The translations under genes were made by a program, and so were the position numbers. Positions 5,714 to 7,348 of a stretch of DNA of 7,348 bases are shown in pieces. The stretch is from NCBI GenBank assembly GCA_900552445.1, contig URZS01000048.1, positions 1 through 7,348 of the forward strand, read 5' to 3'. This DNA is from an uncultured Veillonella sp. Its GTDB lineage: Bacteria > Bacillota > Negativicutes > Veillonellales > Veillonellaceae. Numbering within the stretch: the stretch's first letter is position 1; every line of letters starts with the position of its first letter. The notes beneath the pieces are model-generated. The model saw only the letters and a list, made by a program, of their open reading frames with translations, was not told the origin of the DNA and ran no database searches.

Positions 5714-6954
5714 TGGCAGAACATTTTATGGAATTGCTTTGTCCTGCAGGGAATATGGACAAGCTTAAAATGGCGATTCGCTATGGTGCGGATGCCGTAT
5801 ATTGCGCAGGTAAACGTTTTGGCTTGCGCGCAGGTAACTCTAATTTCTCCGACGAGGAATTAAAGGAAGCTGTAGAATTCGTACATGCTCATGGCAAGAA
5901 AATCCATGTAACATGTAATATCATTCCTCACAACGAGGACTTTGAAGGTTTAGAGGACTATTTGAAATTCCTTGAAAGTATCGGCGTTGATGCAATTATC
6001 GTTGCCGATATGGGTATTTTTAGCCTTGCTAAACGAGTGGCTCCAGGCCTTGAACTTCACGTAAGTACACAAGCTTCCACTACAAACTGGCACACAGTTC
6101 AAATGTGGAAAGAACTTGGTGCTACACGCGTAGTAGCAGCTCGTGAAGTATCCTTAGCAGATCTTAAAGAAATGAAGGACAATGTAGATATTGAAATCGA
6201 ATCCTTCGTACATGGTTCCATGTGTATTTCTTACTCTGGCCGTTGCCTTTTGTCTAACTACATGACAGGCAATCGCGATGCGAACCGCGGTCAATGCTCT
6301 CAATCTTGTCGTTGGAAATATTCCCTTGTGGAATCTAACCGACCTGGTGAATACTATCCAATTGAAGAAGATGAGCATGGTACATATATTTTTAACTCGA
6401 AAGATTTGTGCTTGATTCACCGCATTCCAGATTTATATGAAGCTGGCGTAGATAGCCTAAAAATTGAAGGGCGTATGAAATCCGTTCACTACTGCGCAAC
6501 AGTAGCGAAGGTATACCGTACAGCTATCGATACATACCTTAAAGAAGGTAAAGATTGGTACGTTCGTCCAGAATGGATTGCAGAATTAGAAAAAATTTCC
6601 CACCGTCCATATACAGATGGCTTTGCAGAAGGTCGTCCTGACGAAACAGCTCAAAATTACGGTAAATCTACTAACACACAAAGCCATGACTTCATCGGCT
6701 TAGTTATGGGCTACAACGAAGAAGAAAAATACGTTGATCTTGAACAACGGAACAACTTCAAAGTAGGGGATAAAGTAGAATTCTGCCAACCTAAAGGGGA
6801 CCTTGTAGAAACTGTAATTGAAAAAATGACAGACGAAGATGGTAACCCTATCGACGTGGCACCTCATGCGCAAATGAAGGTTCGTATCTATATGGATACA
6901 CCACTTGAACCATACTCCATGATGCGCCGTGAGTGCAAACCTAAAGAGGATTAA
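5713..6954 (+). CDS. trhP: Peptidase U32 family tRNA hydroxylation protein, TrhP-like
   Basis: 413 residues from ATG 5713, which overlaps the trmR stop (TAATG); a purine-rich GGAAAGGG lies 11 bases upstream. The N-terminal block ELLCPAGNMDKLKMAIRYGADAVY (7-30) is typical of U32 proteins. The U32 signature ESFVHGSMC-x6-C-x2-S occupies 163-181, and a C-terminal U32_C-type beta domain lies about 325-405. C171, C178, C195 and C233 have nearly the same spacing as the [4Fe-4S] ligands I recall for the U32 protein UbiU (C199 is an extra). Despite the peptidase name, E. coli YegQ (TrhP) and B. subtilis YrrN/YrrO (TrhP1/P2) are needed for prephenate-dependent conversion of tRNA U34 to ho5U. Being directly before or after trmR, which methylates ho5U, strongly supports that role. 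An alternative start at ATG 5728 (MELLCPAGN) lacks a ribosome binding site. Substrate is inferred. Confidence 0.9.
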   Translation: MAEHFMELLCPAGNMDKLKMAIRYGADAVYCAGKRFGLRAGNSNFSDEELKEAVEFVHAHGKKIHVTCNIIPHNEDFEGLEDYLKFLESIGVDAIIVADMGIFSLAKRVAPGLELHVSTQASTTNWHTVQMWKELGATRVVAAREVSLADLKEMKDNVDIEIESFVHGSMCISYSGRCLLSNYMTGNRDANRGQCSQSCRWKYSLVESNRPGEYYPIEEDEHGTYIFNSKDLCLIHRIPDLYEAGVDSLKIEGRMKSVHYCATVAKVYRTAIDTYLKEGKDWYVRPEWIAELEKISHRPYTDGFAEGRPDETAQNYGKSTNTQSHDFIGLVMGYNEEEKYVDLEQRNNFKVGDKVEFCQPKGDLVETVIEKMTDEDGNPIDVAPHAQMKVRIYMDTPLEPYSMMRRECKPKED

Positions 6955-6965
6955 TAGTTAACTAT
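6954..6965. repeat. 12-bp perfect palindrome after trhP
   Basis: ATAGTTAACTAT (6954-6965) begins on the last base of the trhP stop codon. With no loop it is a poor RNA hairpin and no T-run follows, so it is more like a protein-binding dyad than a terminator. In AT-rich spacer DNA it may be chance. Confidence 0.4.
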
Positions 6966-7065
6966 ACTAATATAAAAATCGTACATTTGATGAGTAGTTA
7001 CATTAACAATGGTGTTTAATTATAAAAGTAAGCCAGATATGGAGCAGCTTTGAAGGAGGGTATGT

Positions 7066-7335
7066 ATGAGTGGTACAGCTTTAGAACCGAGTAAATCTAT
7101 CGGTGCATTTCCAGATGTACCAGACTTACCGACCTCCGGAGAGGAAGCGTATGTGTACTTTCATATAGATCCTACCCATACGAATTTCATCAATCGAATC
7201 ATTGAAGGCTATGAATACATAGGCGTTATGACCTCTGTAGATACAAGTGGGCGGTGCATGTTGCGCTGTACACCATCTACGAAGCCGCTGGCTATTGAAG
7301 TATTAACTAGTTTATCCGACTATGTCACTTTATAA
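7066..7335 (+). CDS. DUF4911 family small protein
   Basis: 89 residues from ATG 7066, with a strong site AAGGAGGG (7053-7060) 5 bases upstream. The core from about 28 to 83 (AYVYFHIDPTHTNFINRIIEGYEYIGVMTSVDTSGRC..., ending in a leucine-rich helix) fits the DUF4911 pattern: a strand, a helix holding the conserved E-G-Y/H (48-50), then a strand with T-x-D (56-59). The first ~25 residues are Pro/Ser-rich and probably flexible. No signal peptide, membrane segment or catalytic motif is seen. It lies 111 bases after trhP on the same strand with no terminator between, so co-transcription is likely. Genes of this family often follow U32 genes in Firmicutes, from memory. The function is unknown; a helper role in tRNA wobble modification is a guess. 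The window ends 13 bases after the stop. Confidence 0.8.
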   Translation: MSGTALEPSKSIGAFPDVPDLPTSGEEAYVYFHIDPTHTNFINRIIEGYEYIGVMTSVDTSGRCMLRCTPSTKPLAIEVLTSLSDYVTL

Positions 7336-7348
7336 TTACATTAAAATG

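Noticed and set aside
7009..7053. 14-codon frame ending in the DUF4911 ribosome binding site
   Set aside because: There is no ribosome binding site and nothing recognisable in the peptide; such frames arise easily by chance.
6998..7348. Similar strings TTACATTAACAATG (6998-7011) and TTACATTAAAATG (7336-7348)
   Set aside because: Short, imperfect and AT-rich; the second copy runs into the window edge, so it cannot be assessed as a repeat.

Overview
The window looks like ordinary chromosome from a low-to-moderate GC Firmicute. The gene order alaS - ireB (yrzL) - ruvX (yrrK) - DUF1292 (yrzB) - mltG (yrrL) - trmR (yrrM) - trhP (U32 family, yrrN/yrrO) matches the conserved Bacillus subtilis order, and strong AAGGAGG ribosome binding sites fit the same group. 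Protein style and codon use (by eye, GC near 40%) remind me of Veillonella or another member of the Negativicutes, Firmicutes with an outer membrane. That placement is an inference, not a proven identification. All genes are on the + strand.

Layout. Bases 1-2244 are the 3' part of alaS (alanyl-tRNA synthetase), with the first ~130 codons missing off the left edge. The AT-rich gap 2245-2399 holds a good sigma-A type promoter and a stem-loop at the predicted 5' end of the new transcript. Next come ireB (2400-2660), ruvX (2660-3079, sharing one base with ireB) and an acidic DUF1292 protein (3108-3404), closed by a clear intrinsic terminator (3423-3454). The 246-base gap 3405-3650 contains that terminator and, near its end, extended -10 promoter elements for a second transcription unit: mltG (3651-5081), trmR (5105-5713), trhP (5713-6954, sharing one base with trmR), and a small DUF4911 protein (7066-7335). 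No stretch over 300 bases lacks a gene.

How the genes relate. IreB/ReoM-type proteins and MltG both act on peptidoglycan: IreB links PASTA-kinase signalling to precursor synthesis, and MltG cuts nascent glycan strands. AlaRS, RuvX (rRNA maturation or Holliday junction role), TrmR and TrhP are translation or nucleic-acid functions. TrhP and TrmR are successive enzymes for the wobble modification U34 -> ho5U -> mo5U in tRNA. The DUF4911 protein behind them is a plausible but unproven associate.

I see no mobile element, CRISPR array, phage gene, tRNA or rRNA, and no clear new system. The points most worth a second look are a perfect 10-bp GC-rich inverted repeat inside trmR exactly over its SAM-binding motif, a ~140-residue Pro/Thr/Ser/Tyr-rich tail on MltG, the 5'-end hairpin before ireB, and the TrmR-TrhP-DUF4911 cluster.
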